NCBI GenBank assembly: GCA_963742315.1
Contig: CAVULE010000011.1
Location: 1 to 64,000 of the forward strand
Direction: 5' to 3'
DNA from: AV69 sp963742315
Lineage (GTDB): Bacteria > Verrucomicrobiota > Verrucomicrobiia > Chthoniobacterales > UBA10450
Length of the DNA: 64,000 bases
Below are positions 50,773-59,488 of the stretch, piece after piece. The first letter of the stretch is position 1; each line of letters starts with the position of its first letter. A program made the translations under genes and the position numbers. The notes below the pieces were generated by a model. The model saw nothing but the letters and a program-made list of their open reading frames with translations, was not told where the DNA came from and ran no database searches.

Positions 50773-51316
50773 CATGGCGATCGCGTTGGCCTTAAGTATT
50801 ACGGATCTCAGTTTTTCGCGCCATGATCGAAGAACCACGTTCAACCAATCCGATCCACGATCGCCCTTGCGGACATGGGGATCTGAGTGAGTAATCAACC
50901 CACTAAGAACGGGTCCCTCTTTTCGAAAGACGTAGTCACTCGATTCTTCAACGACTCGAACCGCGGCCTTCTCACAGAAGCCGGAACCGCTAATTCGCAG
51001 CGAACTCTTTGGCATCGAGCGTCTCGAGCAGCACGCCGAGAGCCTGGCGGCTGCACAGCGCATCACCGCGAGTCCGGAAAGCGGCCGGCGACTTGATCGG
51101 CGCCTCAAAGACAATCGCCGCGCGCTACTCGATGCCTATCGAGGCGTCGAGAAAGCTGTTCGCGATGAACGCCACATCACACCGGCGGACGAATGGCTGC
51201 TCGACAATTTTTATGTCGCGCAGGAACAGATTCGTCAGGTCCGTGACGACCTGCCACGCGGTTTTTATCGCGGATTACCCAAGCTCGCGGAGGGACACCT
51301 CGAGGGCTATCCGAGG

Positions 51317-52432
51317 GTGCTCGGCGTCGCCTGGGCTTTCGTGGCCCACACCGACAGCCGGATCGATCGCGAGGTGCTGCTTCGATTCCTGGCCGCTTAC
51401 CAGCGTGTGCAACCGCTAACGATCGGCGAACTCTGGGCCGTCGCTATCGCGTTGCGCATCGTCCTTATCGAAAACTTACGCCGCGCGGCCGATCAGATCG
51501 CCGAGGCACGAGCAGCACGCATCGAGGCTGACATCCTGGCAGACCAGCTGCTCGGCGTCGGCGGGAAGCCGGTCATTTCGCCCGAGATCGCTTTGACGCC
51601 TTTCAACTCCAGGCGATTACCAGAGGCTTTTGTCGTGCGATTGATCGAGCGTTTGCGCGACCAGGATCCACGGGTCATGCCAGCTCTCACGTGGCTGGAT
51701 GAACGTGTCGCGACTGCGGGCACGCGTTGTGACGACGTCGTTAGAGCGGAACATCAGAGACAGGTTGGGACCAACGTAACTGTCCGAAACATCATCACGA
51801 GTATGCGTCTCGTATCCGCGCTGGATTGGGCGAAGATTTTCGAGAGCAGCAGCCTCGTGGATGCCGCTCTTCGCGCTGAGAGCGCCTTCGCAGAGATGGA
51901 CTTCCCGACGCGCAATCGCTACCGGCATGCGATCGAAAGGCTGGCGCGAGGATCGGGGCGCTCGGAGCTCGATGTCGTGCAGCGTGCGATTGCAGCCGCG
52001 AAGCGATCGGGTCGTGATTTTACAACCACTCGCGCCACTACCGTAGAGCGCGAACGAGAGCCCGGCTATTATCTCATCGCAAATGGGCGGCGAGAGTTTG
52101 AGAAAGAGCTCGGGTTTCGTGCTCCCGTCAGCAGTTGGTTGATTCGCGCCGGCACAAAGGCCGGGATCATGGGTTACGTCGGAGGTATCGCCGTGATTCT
52201 CGCAATCATCATGGCGTTGCCATTGATTGCTCTTGCAGAGTTCGGTGTCGGCGGGTGGCTTCTTGTTCTCTTCGCCGTTCTCGGTCTCGCTCCTGCATCG
52301 GACCTGGCAGTCGCGATCATTAATCGCGCCGTTACCAATGATTTGAACCCGAAGACGCTTCCGGCGCTGGAGCTTCGCGAGGGCGTGCCGGCGAGAATTA
52401 CGGACGATCGTTGTCGTTCCCACGCTTATTGA
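51317..52432 (+). CDS. NdvB fragment 1: N-terminal region and first membrane helices
   Basis: The same frame is open back to about 50975, where it reads SELFGIERLEQHAESLAAAQ and ITPADEWLLDNFYVAQEQIR, classic NdvB N-terminus. It then has GELWAVAIALRIVLIENLRR and two helices near the end (MGYVGGIAVILAIIMALPLI; LLVLFAVLGLAPASDLAVAI). It drifts out of phase just before VVVPTL, the start of the GT domain. Confidence 0.8.
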   Translation: MLGVAWAFVAHTDSRIDREVLLRFLAAYQRVQPLTIGELWAVAIALRIVLIENLRRAADQIAEARAARIEADILADQLLGVGGKPVISPEIALTPFNSRRLPEAFVVRLIERLRDQDPRVMPALTWLDERVATAGTRCDDVVRAEHQRQVGTNVTVRNIITSMRLVSALDWAKIFESSSLVDAALRAESAFAEMDFPTRNRYRHAIERLARGSGRSELDVVQRAIAAAKRSGRDFTTTRATTVEREREPGYYLIANGRREFEKELGFRAPVSSWLIRAGTKAGIMGYVGGIAVILAIIMALPLIALAEFGVGGWLLVLFAVLGLAPASDLAVAIINRAVTNDLNPKTLPALELREGVPARITDDRCRSHAY

Positions 52433-52603
52433 CGACGCGAAGCGCGGTCGATGAGCAGATCGAGCGCATGGAAGTGCACTACCTCGCAAATCAGGACGGC
52501 GATCTCTATTTTGCGCTCCTGTCGGACTGGGTTGATTCCGCCACGGAAAGTGCGCCCAGTGATGACGAGCTTCTGAAGCGCAGCGGCCGATGGCATCGCT
52601 CAG

Positions 52604-55138
52604 TTGAATCGGCGCTACGGTCCGGCGCCGGGAGGTCCGCGGTTTTACCTCCTCCATCGACAGCGGATGTGGAACGAGGGACAGGGCAAATGGATCGGAT
52701 GGGAACGCAAACGCGGTAAGTTGCATGAGTTGAATCGATGGCTTCGGGGCGCCACCGATACCACTTTCATAGCCATCAACGGCGCTCTCCCTGTCGCGCC
52801 TCCCGAGGTTCGCTACGTCATCACGTTGGACGCAGACACCCGACTCCCTAGGGGAACGGCCAAACGTCTGGTCGGAAAGATGGCACATCCTCTCAACCGT
52901 CCGAGACTCGATCCGGCGAGTGGTCGAGTGGTGGAAGGATACGCGGTGTTGCAGCCGCGAGTCACACCCTCGCTGCCGAAGAATTCCGAGGGATCGTTGT
53001 TTCAGCGCGTGTTCACGATTCCGAGCGGACTGGATCCATACGCCTTCGCGGTTTCTGATGTTTACCAGGATCTGTTCGGAGAAGGCTCCTACAGCGGCAA
53101 GGGCATCTATGACGTGGACATGTTCGAGGCAGCGCTCGCACAAAGAATCCCGGAGAGCACTCTTCTCAGTCACGATCTGCTTGAAGGAATCTTCGCCCGG
53201 TCCGGCCTCGTCACCGACATCGAAGTGGTTGAAGAGTTTCCCTCGCGCTACTATGTCGCCGCGGCTCGCCAGCATCGTTGGGCGCGCGGTGACTGGCAGT
53301 TGTTGCCGTGGATTTTTGGTCGAGGCCGGAAGTCAGATAGCGAGCACGATCGAAGCGCGATTCCGTTCGTCGGCCGCTGGAAGATGCTGGACAACTTGCG
53401 CCGGACATTATCGGCGCCGGCCATTTATCTGGCATTGCTGGCCGGATGGCTGCTGCCGCTGGGCGCGGCTGTGGTCTGGACGACATTTGTTGTCGCAACT
53501 TTTGCAATCCCCGCCTTTATCCCGGCTTTCGTCGGAATCATACCGCGACGATTCGGACTCTCGCAGCGAAGACATTGGTACATGGTCGGGGCCGATTTTG
53601 CTCTGGCCTCGTTACAGCTCGCGCTTCTTATCACCCTGGTCGCGTCGCAGGCCTGGTTAATGGCCGATGCGATTTTGCGCACGCTTTTCCGTCTCTTTAT
53701 CAGGCGCCGGAAACTCCTGGAATGGGTCACGGCCGCACAGTCAAAAGTCAGAGCGCGCCTCGGTCTCTTCGAGATGTATCTATGGATGAGCGGCGGTGTC
53801 GGGCTGGCGGTCTTTGCTGGCGTCGTTGTCGGATGGGCGGCGCCAGCATCGTGGCCGATCGCAGCCGCATTCATAATTCTCTGGATCCTTTCACCGGCTA
53901 TCGCGCTCTGGGCGAGTCTCCCGCTATTTCTCCCGAGCGCGAATCCAGTGACGGGCGCGGATGCACAAGCGCTGCGGCTGACCGCGCGCCGAACGTGGCG
54001 CTTTTTTGAAACGTTCGTCACCGCGGAGGAGCATGCACTTCCGCCGGACAACTTTCAGGAAGATCCGAAATCCATGATCGCCCATCGCACATCTCCGACA
54101 AACATGGGTCTCTACCTTTTGTCGGTCGTCGCGGCGCGGGATTTCGGTTGGATCGGAACGCACGACGCCGTGGACCGGCTGGAGGCGACGCTCGGGACGA
54201 TGAAGAGTCTCGAGCGATACCGCGGGCATTTTTACAACTGGTATGACACGCGCGAGGTGCGTCCATTGGAGCCGCGATACATTTCTGCCGTCGATAGCGG
54301 GAATCTCGCCGGACACCTGATCGCGCTTCGATCAGCCTGTCGCGAGATGTTGAATGGCCCGACAGCTCGCGTGGAATCGTTGCAGGGAATCGAGGACGCT
54401 CTACAGCTCACGCGCGAGTCGCTCGGTTCGCTTGCCGAGGATCGCCGGACTCACACTGTAACGCGAAAACACTTGGAGGACGCGCTTGAGGCTCTTTCCG
54501 GCGCCTTGGATACCCTGCGCAAAGGCAACGGAATTCCGAATTTTAGTGAGCTAAGCCTGCACGCTGACACCGTTGTTGATATTGCACGCACGCTCACTGC
54601 GGAACGCAAAGACTCCGGCTGCCCGGAAGTATTGGCTTGGGCAGTCGCATTGCAGGCGACAATTGCGAGTCATCGGCGCGATTTGGACGTAGCGACGGCA
54701 CCATCGCTCAAGGCGCGCCTCGAAGAGCTGATCAAACTGGCGCAGACCCTGTTTGAAGCGATGGAGTTTGGTTTGCTATTCGATGCCAATCGCCAGCTCC
54801 TGTCGATTGGTTACCGCGTCGGTGAAGGATCACTCGACGAAAGTTATTACGACCTGCTCGCTTCAGAAGCGCGGCTCGCCAGCTTCGTCGCGATCGCCAA
54901 AGGCGATGTGCCGACTCGGCATTGGTTTCATCTGGGGCGGACGGTCACGTCGGTTCACGGCGGTGTGGCGCTGGTTTCGTGGTCTGGATCGATGTTCGAA
55001 TACTTAATGCCAAATCTGGTGATGCGGCCTGCGCCCGGCTCCCTTCTCGATGTGACCAATCGCAACATTGTGCGGCGACAGGAAGAATACGGCGCTCGAA
55101 CGAGGTCTTCCGTGGGGCGTATCGGAATCCGCTTATAA
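52604..55138 (+). CDS. NdvB fragment 2: GT84 glycosyltransferase and membrane core
   Basis: 844 codons, the largest intact piece. GT-A motifs: VRYVITLDADTRLPRGTAKR (DxD), GKGIYDVDMFEAAL, SHDLLEGIFARSGL and the QxxRW-type RQHRWARGDWQLLPW. Four or more transmembrane helices follow (from YLALLAGWLLPLGAAVVWTT), then the glucoamylase-like domain (SPTNMGLYLLSVVAARDFGW, YISAVDSGNLAGHLIALRSA). A short piece in another frame, 52411-52615, holds the preceding residues AVDEQIERMEVHYLANQDGD. Confidence 0.88.
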   Translation: MNRRYGPAPGGPRFYLLHRQRMWNEGQGKWIGWERKRGKLHELNRWLRGATDTTFIAINGALPVAPPEVRYVITLDADTRLPRGTAKRLVGKMAHPLNRPRLDPASGRVVEGYAVLQPRVTPSLPKNSEGSLFQRVFTIPSGLDPYAFAVSDVYQDLFGEGSYSGKGIYDVDMFEAALAQRIPESTLLSHDLLEGIFARSGLVTDIEVVEEFPSRYYVAAARQHRWARGDWQLLPWIFGRGRKSDSEHDRSAIPFVGRWKMLDNLRRTLSAPAIYLALLAGWLLPLGAAVVWTTFVVATFAIPAFIPAFVGIIPRRFGLSQRRHWYMVGADFALASLQLALLITLVASQAWLMADAILRTLFRLFIRRRKLLEWVTAAQSKVRARLGLFEMYLWMSGGVGLAVFAGVVVGWAAPASWPIAAAFIILWILSPAIALWASLPLFLPSANPVTGADAQALRLTARRTWRFFETFVTAEEHALPPDNFQEDPKSMIAHRTSPTNMGLYLLSVVAARDFGWIGTHDAVDRLEATLGTMKSLERYRGHFYNWYDTREVRPLEPRYISAVDSGNLAGHLIALRSACREMLNGPTARVESLQGIEDALQLTRESLGSLAEDRRTHTVTRKHLEDALEALSGALDTLRKGNGIPNFSELSLHADTVVDIARTLTAERKDSGCPEVLAWAVALQATIASHRRDLDVATAPSLKARLEELIKLAQTLFEAMEFGLLFDANRQLLSIGYRVGEGSLDESYYDLLASEARLASFVAIAKGDVPTRHWFHLGRTVTSVHGGVALVSWSGSMFEYLMPNLVMRPAPGSLLDVTNRNIVRRQEEYGARTRSSVGRIGIRL

Positions 55139-55337
55139 CGCCCGGGATTTGGAGTTCACCTACCAGTATTCAAGCTTTGGCGTTCCCGGTCTCGGGCTCA
55201 AGCGTTCCCTCGCCGATAATGTCGTCGTCGCTCCTTACGCCACCGCTTTGGCGGCAATGATTACGCCCGAGGCGGCGGTACGAAATTTCGCAGCCCTCGA
55301 CGACCGCGGGCGCTCACGGCCGGTATGGCTGGTATGA
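55068..55337 (+). CDS. NdvB fragment 3: short middle piece
   Basis: In-phase part reads GLPWGVSESAYNARDLEFTY, GVPGLGLKRSLADNVVVAPY and ALAAMITPEAAVRNFAAL, the continuation of fragment 2 (which ends NIVRRQEEYGA). Then shifts again near 55310 to GRYGWYEALDYTPARL. Confidence 0.7.
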   Translation: MCGDRKNTALERGLPWGVSESAYNARDLEFTYQYSSFGVPGLGLKRSLADNVVVAPYATALAAMITPEAAVRNFAALDDRGRSRPVWLV

Positions 55338-55380
55338 AGCTCTTGACTACACGCCGGCGCGGCTCCCCGAGGACGAGAAG

Positions 55381-56727
55381 GTGGCGATCGTCCGCTGCTA
55401 TATGGCGCATCATCAAGCCATGACGATCCTCGCTCTCGCCAATGCACTTCATGACGGAGCGATGCGCGTCCGCTTTCACGCGGAGCCGATTGTCCGGGCG
55501 ACCGAGCTATTATTACAGGAGCGCACGCCGCGCGACATAGACGCCATCCGTCTCCGAGAAGAAGAAGTGAAGGCCGCAGCCTACGTGCGCGAACTCATTC
55601 CGCCTTCGTTGCGACGTTTCCAGTCGCCACATCAGGCCACTGTCCAGACGCAGCTTCTCTCCAACGGCCGCTACGCAGTGATGATGACCGCGGCGGGTTC
55701 GGGATACAGCCACTGGGGCGATCTCGCGGTCACACGCTGGCACGAGGATCCGACCCGTGATTGCTGGGGCAGCTATGTGTTCCTTCGCGATGTCGACACC
55801 GGCGCGGTGTGGTCGGCAGGCTATCAACCAACCGCAGTCGAACCCGATAATTACGACGCATCGTTCTTCGAGGATCGGGTCGAGATCTCCAGACGTGATG
55901 GATCAATCACGACCAGGCTGGAAGTGGCGGTCTCGCCCGAGGACGACGTTGAGGTGCGTCGTGTCACGATTTCCAATGTGGGAAACCGGGCCCGGGAAAT
56001 CGAGTTGACGTCCTATGCGGAAATCGTGCTGGCCCCACAGGCAAGCGACACCGCGCATCCAGCCTTCTCCAATTTGTTCGTGCAAACAGAGTTTGTGCAG
56101 GACATCGGCGCTGTTCTTGCCACACGCCGCCGTGGGTCGCCCGACGAACCCGAAGTCTGGGCGGCACATTTTACCGTCGTCGAAGGGGACGCCTTCGGCG
56201 GCCTTCAGTTCGAAACCGATCGAGCGCGTTTTCTCGGTCGAGGCCGTTTTATTCGCACACCGGTCTCGGTCATCGATGGCCAGCCTCTTTCCAACACGGC
56301 CGGCGCTGTGCTTGATCCGATCTTTAGCCTTCGCCGTCGCGTGCGGCTGGCGCCGGGAGCGACTGCACACATCACGTTTTGGACTCTCGTGGCGTCATCC
56401 CGCAGCGACGTGCTCAATCTAGTCGACAAACATGGCAACCCGGCGGCGTTCGAACGCCTGCTCACGCTGGCTTGGACGCAAGCGCAGGTCCAATTGTTCC
56501 ATCTCGGTATCAGCCCCGACGAAGCGACCATGTTCCAACGCCTCGCCAGCGGCGTGCTCTATTCAAATCCCGGCGCTTCGCCCGCCTTCCGATGTGCTCA
56601 CACGGAGCGAAGCCGCACAGTCTGCGCTTTGGAGCTACGGGATTTCCGGCGATCTACCGATCGTCGTATGCCGCATCGACAACATGGAGGATCTTCAGAT
56701 CGTCCGCCAATTACTTCAGGCGCATGA
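55381..56727 (+). CDS. NdvB fragment 4: carbohydrate-binding region
   Basis: Opens in mid-domain with VRCYMAHHQAMTILALANAL, then a beta-sandwich (HQATVQTQLLSNGRYAVMMT, SHWGDLAVTRWHEDPTRDCW, VEISRRDGSITTRLEVAVSP, ANVGN-like ISNVGNRAREIELTSYAEIV). In phase until about 56585 (FQRLASGVLYSNP); the tail is nonsense. Confidence 0.82.
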   Translation: MAIVRCYMAHHQAMTILALANALHDGAMRVRFHAEPIVRATELLLQERTPRDIDAIRLREEEVKAAAYVRELIPPSLRRFQSPHQATVQTQLLSNGRYAVMMTAAGSGYSHWGDLAVTRWHEDPTRDCWGSYVFLRDVDTGAVWSAGYQPTAVEPDNYDASFFEDRVEISRRDGSITTRLEVAVSPEDDVEVRRVTISNVGNRAREIELTSYAEIVLAPQASDTAHPAFSNLFVQTEFVQDIGAVLATRRRGSPDEPEVWAAHFTVVEGDAFGGLQFETDRARFLGRGRFIRTPVSVIDGQPLSNTAGAVLDPIFSLRRRVRLAPGATAHITFWTLVASSRSDVLNLVDKHGNPAAFERLLTLAWTQAQVQLFHLGISPDEATMFQRLASGVLYSNPGASPAFRCAHTERSRTVCALELRDFRRSTDRRMPHRQHGGSSDRPPITSGA

Positions 56728-57079
56728 GTATTGGCGGATGAAGCAGCTGGCGGTGGACCTGGTGATTCTGAATGAAAACCCGGCCTCCTACGCTCAGGAT
56801 CTGCGGACGACTCTGGAGGCGATGGTTCGCGCGACTGAGTCTCGCCGGCTCGCGGGAGCAGCCAGCGCGCGGGGAGCAGTCTTCATTCTGCGAGCGGAGC
56901 TTGTATCAGATGAGGCTCGGAGTCTTCTCCAAAGCGCGGCACGCGCGGTTCTTTTTAGCCGTCGCGGCAGCCTTTTCGAACAATTAAGACGTTTGGACGA
57001 GTCGGAGCTCGCCGCCGCGAAGTCGCAAAGGCGCGTGGCGCCGCAAAGGAGTGCCGCAGCCGGTTCCGGCGCGGACTGA
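56432..57079 (+). CDS. NdvB fragment 5
   Basis: Real from about 56585: LWSYGISGDLPIVVCRIDNM, QIVRQLLQAHEYWRMKQLAV and AELVSDEARSLLQSAARAVL, the linker before the GH94 part. The first 50 codons overlap fragment 4 out of phase. Ends with a shift near 57045. Confidence 0.72.
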   Translation: MATRRRSNACSRWLGRKRRSNCSISVSAPTKRPCSNASPAACSIQIPALRPPSDVLTRSEAAQSALWSYGISGDLPIVVCRIDNMEDLQIVRQLLQAHEYWRMKQLAVDLVILNENPASYAQDLRTTLEAMVRATESRRLAGAASARGAVFILRAELVSDEARSLLQSAARAVLFSRRGSLFEQLRRLDESELAAAKSQRRVAPQRSAAAGSGAD

Positions 57080-58355
57080 ACTCGAATTCTTCAACGGTCT
57101 CGGCGGGTTTTCGAACGACGGGCGCGAGTATTCGACCATCCTGGGCGAAGGTCAATGGACGCCCGCTCCGTGGATTAACGTCATTGCGAATTCTTCCTTC
57201 GGCTTCCAGACATCGGTCGAAGGCAGCGGCTTCACCTGGTCGATCAACAGCCAACAGAATCAGCTAACTCCGTGGTCAAACGATCCCGTAACGGATCGAC
57301 CCGGAGAGGTGATTTACGTTCGCGACGAGGACGACGGCACGCTCTGGACGCCAACGGCTCTTCCGATTCGCGAAGAAGCTGAACGGTATGTCGTCAGGCA
57401 CGGTCAGGGATACAGCCGGTTCGAGCATGTATCGAATGGTATTGCACTCGAGCTTTTACAATACGTTGCCCCAGACGATCCGATCAAAATCTCCCGATTA
57501 AAGATTCGAAATCAGTCGGGCCGAAAGCGCCGTCTCTCCATCACCGGATATGTGGAGTGGGTGTTGGGAGCTTCCCGCGACGCTTCCGCCCCGTTCCTCG
57601 TGACGGAGATTGATCCTGAAACCCGCGTGATGTTCGCGCGGAATCACTGGAGCATCGGGTTCGGGAAGCGCGTCGCCTTTGCAGATCTTGGCGGCCGACA
57701 GCTCTCTTGGACCGGCGACCGAAAGGAATTCCTCGGTCGAAATGGAATGCTCGATCGTCCCGCTGCGCTTGCCGGCGGCACACGCCTAACGAATCAGGTG
57801 GGTGGCGGACTGGACGCATGCGGTGCTCTCCAAACCAGGATTGAGCTCGAATCCGGCGGTACGGAGGAGATCGTGTTGTTTCTCGGGCAGACTGAGACAA
57901 AGGCGGAGGCGCTTTCTTTGATCAAGCGTTACCGCACAGCGGATCTCGATGCCGTCTTCAATGCGGCCACCGGTATTTGGAATGAAGTCCTCGGCAGTGT
58001 TCAGATCAAAACGCCCGATCGCGCGATGGACGTGTTGATGAATCGCTGGCTGCTCTATCAGACACTCGCCTGCCGGGTATGGGCGCGCGCGGCCTTTTAT
58101 CAGGCCAGCGGTGCTTACGGTTTTCGCGATCAACTTCAGGACGTCATGGCATTGACTGTATCAAAGCCGCAGATCACGCGAGAGCATCTGCTGCGCGCGG
58201 CGGCGCGCCAGTTTGTGGAAGGCGATGTGCAGCATTGGTGGCTCCCGCCATCTAGGCCAGGGTGTTCGCACGCGAATTTCCGACGACCGGCTCTGGCTCC
58301 CATACGCCACCGCGCACTACATCGAAGTCACCGGCGACTTCGGCGTGCTGGATGA
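57051..58355 (+). CDS. NdvB fragment 6: GH94-type N-terminal sandwich
   Basis: LEFFNGLGGFSNDGREYSTI, TPAPWINVIANSSFGFQTSV, WSNDPVTDRPGEVIYVRDED and the start of the helical barrel (MNRWLLYQTLACRVWARAAF, GAYGFRDQLQDVMAL). All are hallmarks of cellobiose-phosphorylase-like domains. In NdvB this domain controls chain length by phosphorolysis. Shifts near 58245 after QHWWLPP. Confidence 0.85.
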   Translation: MPQPVPARTELEFFNGLGGFSNDGREYSTILGEGQWTPAPWINVIANSSFGFQTSVEGSGFTWSINSQQNQLTPWSNDPVTDRPGEVIYVRDEDDGTLWTPTALPIREEAERYVVRHGQGYSRFEHVSNGIALELLQYVAPDDPIKISRLKIRNQSGRKRRLSITGYVEWVLGASRDASAPFLVTEIDPETRVMFARNHWSIGFGKRVAFADLGGRQLSWTGDRKEFLGRNGMLDRPAALAGGTRLTNQVGGGLDACGALQTRIELESGGTEEIVLFLGQTETKAEALSLIKRYRTADLDAVFNAATGIWNEVLGSVQIKTPDRAMDVLMNRWLLYQTLACRVWARAAFYQASGAYGFRDQLQDVMALTVSKPQITREHLLRAAARQFVEGDVQHWWLPPSRPGCSHANFRRPALAPIRHRALHRSHRRLRRAG

Positions 58356-58791
58356 AGTGGTGCCATTTCTTGATGGCGCGCCGCTGCGAAGCGACGAGCA
58401 CGAATCGTTTTTTCAGCCAACAATTTCAAAGGATGAGGCGCCGCTCTACGAACATTGCGCGCGTGCACTTGAAACGAGTCTCACTGTCGGAGTGCATGGT
58501 TTGCCTCTCATCGGGACGGGAGACTGGAACGACGGGTTGAATCGAGTGGGAGTTGGCGGAAAAGGGGAGAGTATATGGCTCGGTTGGTTTCTTCATGCCG
58601 CGCTGTCGGCATTCGCTCCGCTGGCGGATCGTCGCGGCGAGCAGACCCGCGCAACGCAACTGGCGGCAGCAGGCAGCAAAGATCGCGGAATCGCTGGAGA
58701 AAAATGGGTGGGACGGCGGATGGTACCGCCGGGCTTATTTCGACGATGGGACGCCGCTGGGTGGGCACTCCGACGCCGAGTGTCGAATTGA
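58213..58791 (+). CDS. NdvB fragment 7: GH94 barrel
   Basis: In phase from about 58245: GVRTRISDDRLWLPYATAHY, FLDGAPLRSDEHESFF and the catalytic loop LPLIGTGDWNDGLNRVG with the general-acid Asp. Shifts again near 58640. Confidence 0.8.
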   Translation: MWKAMCSIGGSRHLGQGVRTRISDDRLWLPYATAHYIEVTGDFGVLDEVVPFLDGAPLRSDEHESFFQPTISKDEAPLYEHCARALETSLTVGVHGLPLIGTGDWNDGLNRVGVGGKGESIWLGWFLHAALSAFAPLADRRGEQTRATQLAAAGSKDRGIAGEKWVGRRMVPPGLFRRWDAAGWALRRRVSN

Positions 58792-59488
58792 TTCCATCGC
58801 GCAGTCATGGGGCGTGATCTCCGGCGCCGCGCAGAAGGATCGCGCCGCGACCGCGATGGCGGCAGTGAACGAACAACTCGTCCGCCGCGAGGACGAACTG
58901 GTCCTCCTTTTTACTCCACCATTCGATCAGACACCGCTCGATCCCGGATATATTAAGAGGTACCCGCCGGGCATCCGGGAAAATGGAGGCCAGTACACTC
59001 ATGGTGCCGTTTGGGCGGTGATCGCATTTGCGATGTTGGGAGACGGAGACAAGGCCGGCGAACTGTTCTCCATTTTGAATCCGATTAATCATGCGCGAAC
59101 GCGTGCCGACATTTTTCGCTACAAGGTCGAACCTTACGTCGCCTGCGCCGATGTTTACGCGGAGCCGTCTCATGTTGGACGCGGCGGCTGGACCTGGTAT
59201 ACCGGCTCCGCCGGATGGATGTATCGCGCCGGACTTGAATGGATCCTCGGCTTTCGTTTGAGGGGCGCGACCCTCGTCATCGACCCCTGCATACCGAAGT
59301 CCTGGCCCGGCTTCGAAATCGCATTTCGATATCACTCGGCTCGATACGACATCTCAGTCGAGAATCCACGCGGAGTTAATCGCGGCGTCTCGAGCATTCA
59401 TCTGGATGGCGAGGCCGTGCACCCAGGCGACGCGATTCCCTTATCGGATGACGGAGCGAATCACAAAGTCGAGGTCGTCCTGGGATGA
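58553..59488 (+). CDS. NdvB fragment 8: GH94 C-terminal part
   Basis: In phase from about 58640: AKIAESLEKNGWDGGWYRRA, FDDGTPLGGHSDAECRIDSI, NGGQYTHGAVWAVIAFAMLG and the phosphate-site region GRGGWTWYTGSAGWMYRAGL, ending at the C-terminal sandwich. The stop overlaps the pgm start (ATGATGA), so the two are coupled. Confidence 0.85.
   Translation: MAEKGRVYGSVGFFMPRCRHSLRWRIVAASRPAQRNWRQQAAKIAESLEKNGWDGGWYRRAYFDDGTPLGGHSDAECRIDSIAQSWGVISGAAQKDRAATAMAAVNEQLVRREDELVLLFTPPFDQTPLDPGYIKRYPPGIRENGGQYTHGAVWAVIAFAMLGDGDKAGELFSILNPINHARTRADIFRYKVEPYVACADVYAEPSHVGRGGWTWYTGSAGWMYRAGLEWILGFRLRGATLVIDPCIPKSWPGFEIAFRYHSARYDISVENPRGVNRGVSSIHLDGEAVHPGDAIPLSDDGANHKVEVVLG

Larger units (their letters stand above)
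50887..59488 (+). pseudogene. ndvB: Cyclic beta-1,2-glucan synthase (NdvB/ChvB family), whole gene with at least nine frameshifts
   Basis: Read across frames, this is one gene of about 2,867 codons, the normal length of NdvB (about 2,830-2,870). Start GTG 50887 after a good GGGGA ribosome site (VSNQPTKNGSLFSK). Domain order: N-terminal region, multi-helix membrane part, GT84 glycosyltransferase, glucoamylase-like region, two carbohydrate-binding segments and GH94 phosphorylase-like domain. The enzyme makes cyclic glucans for the periplasm from UDP-glucose. Frame changes fall near 50975, 52405, 52430, 52615, 55095, 55310, 56585, 57045, 58245 and 58640. Nothing is deleted, so sequence errors are as likely as inactivation. 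Fragments are listed separately. Confidence 0.85.

Noticed and set aside
50887..59488. Programmed frameshifting as an explanation of the split genes
   Set aside because: The sites share no slippery heptamer or downstream structure, and both directions of shift occur.
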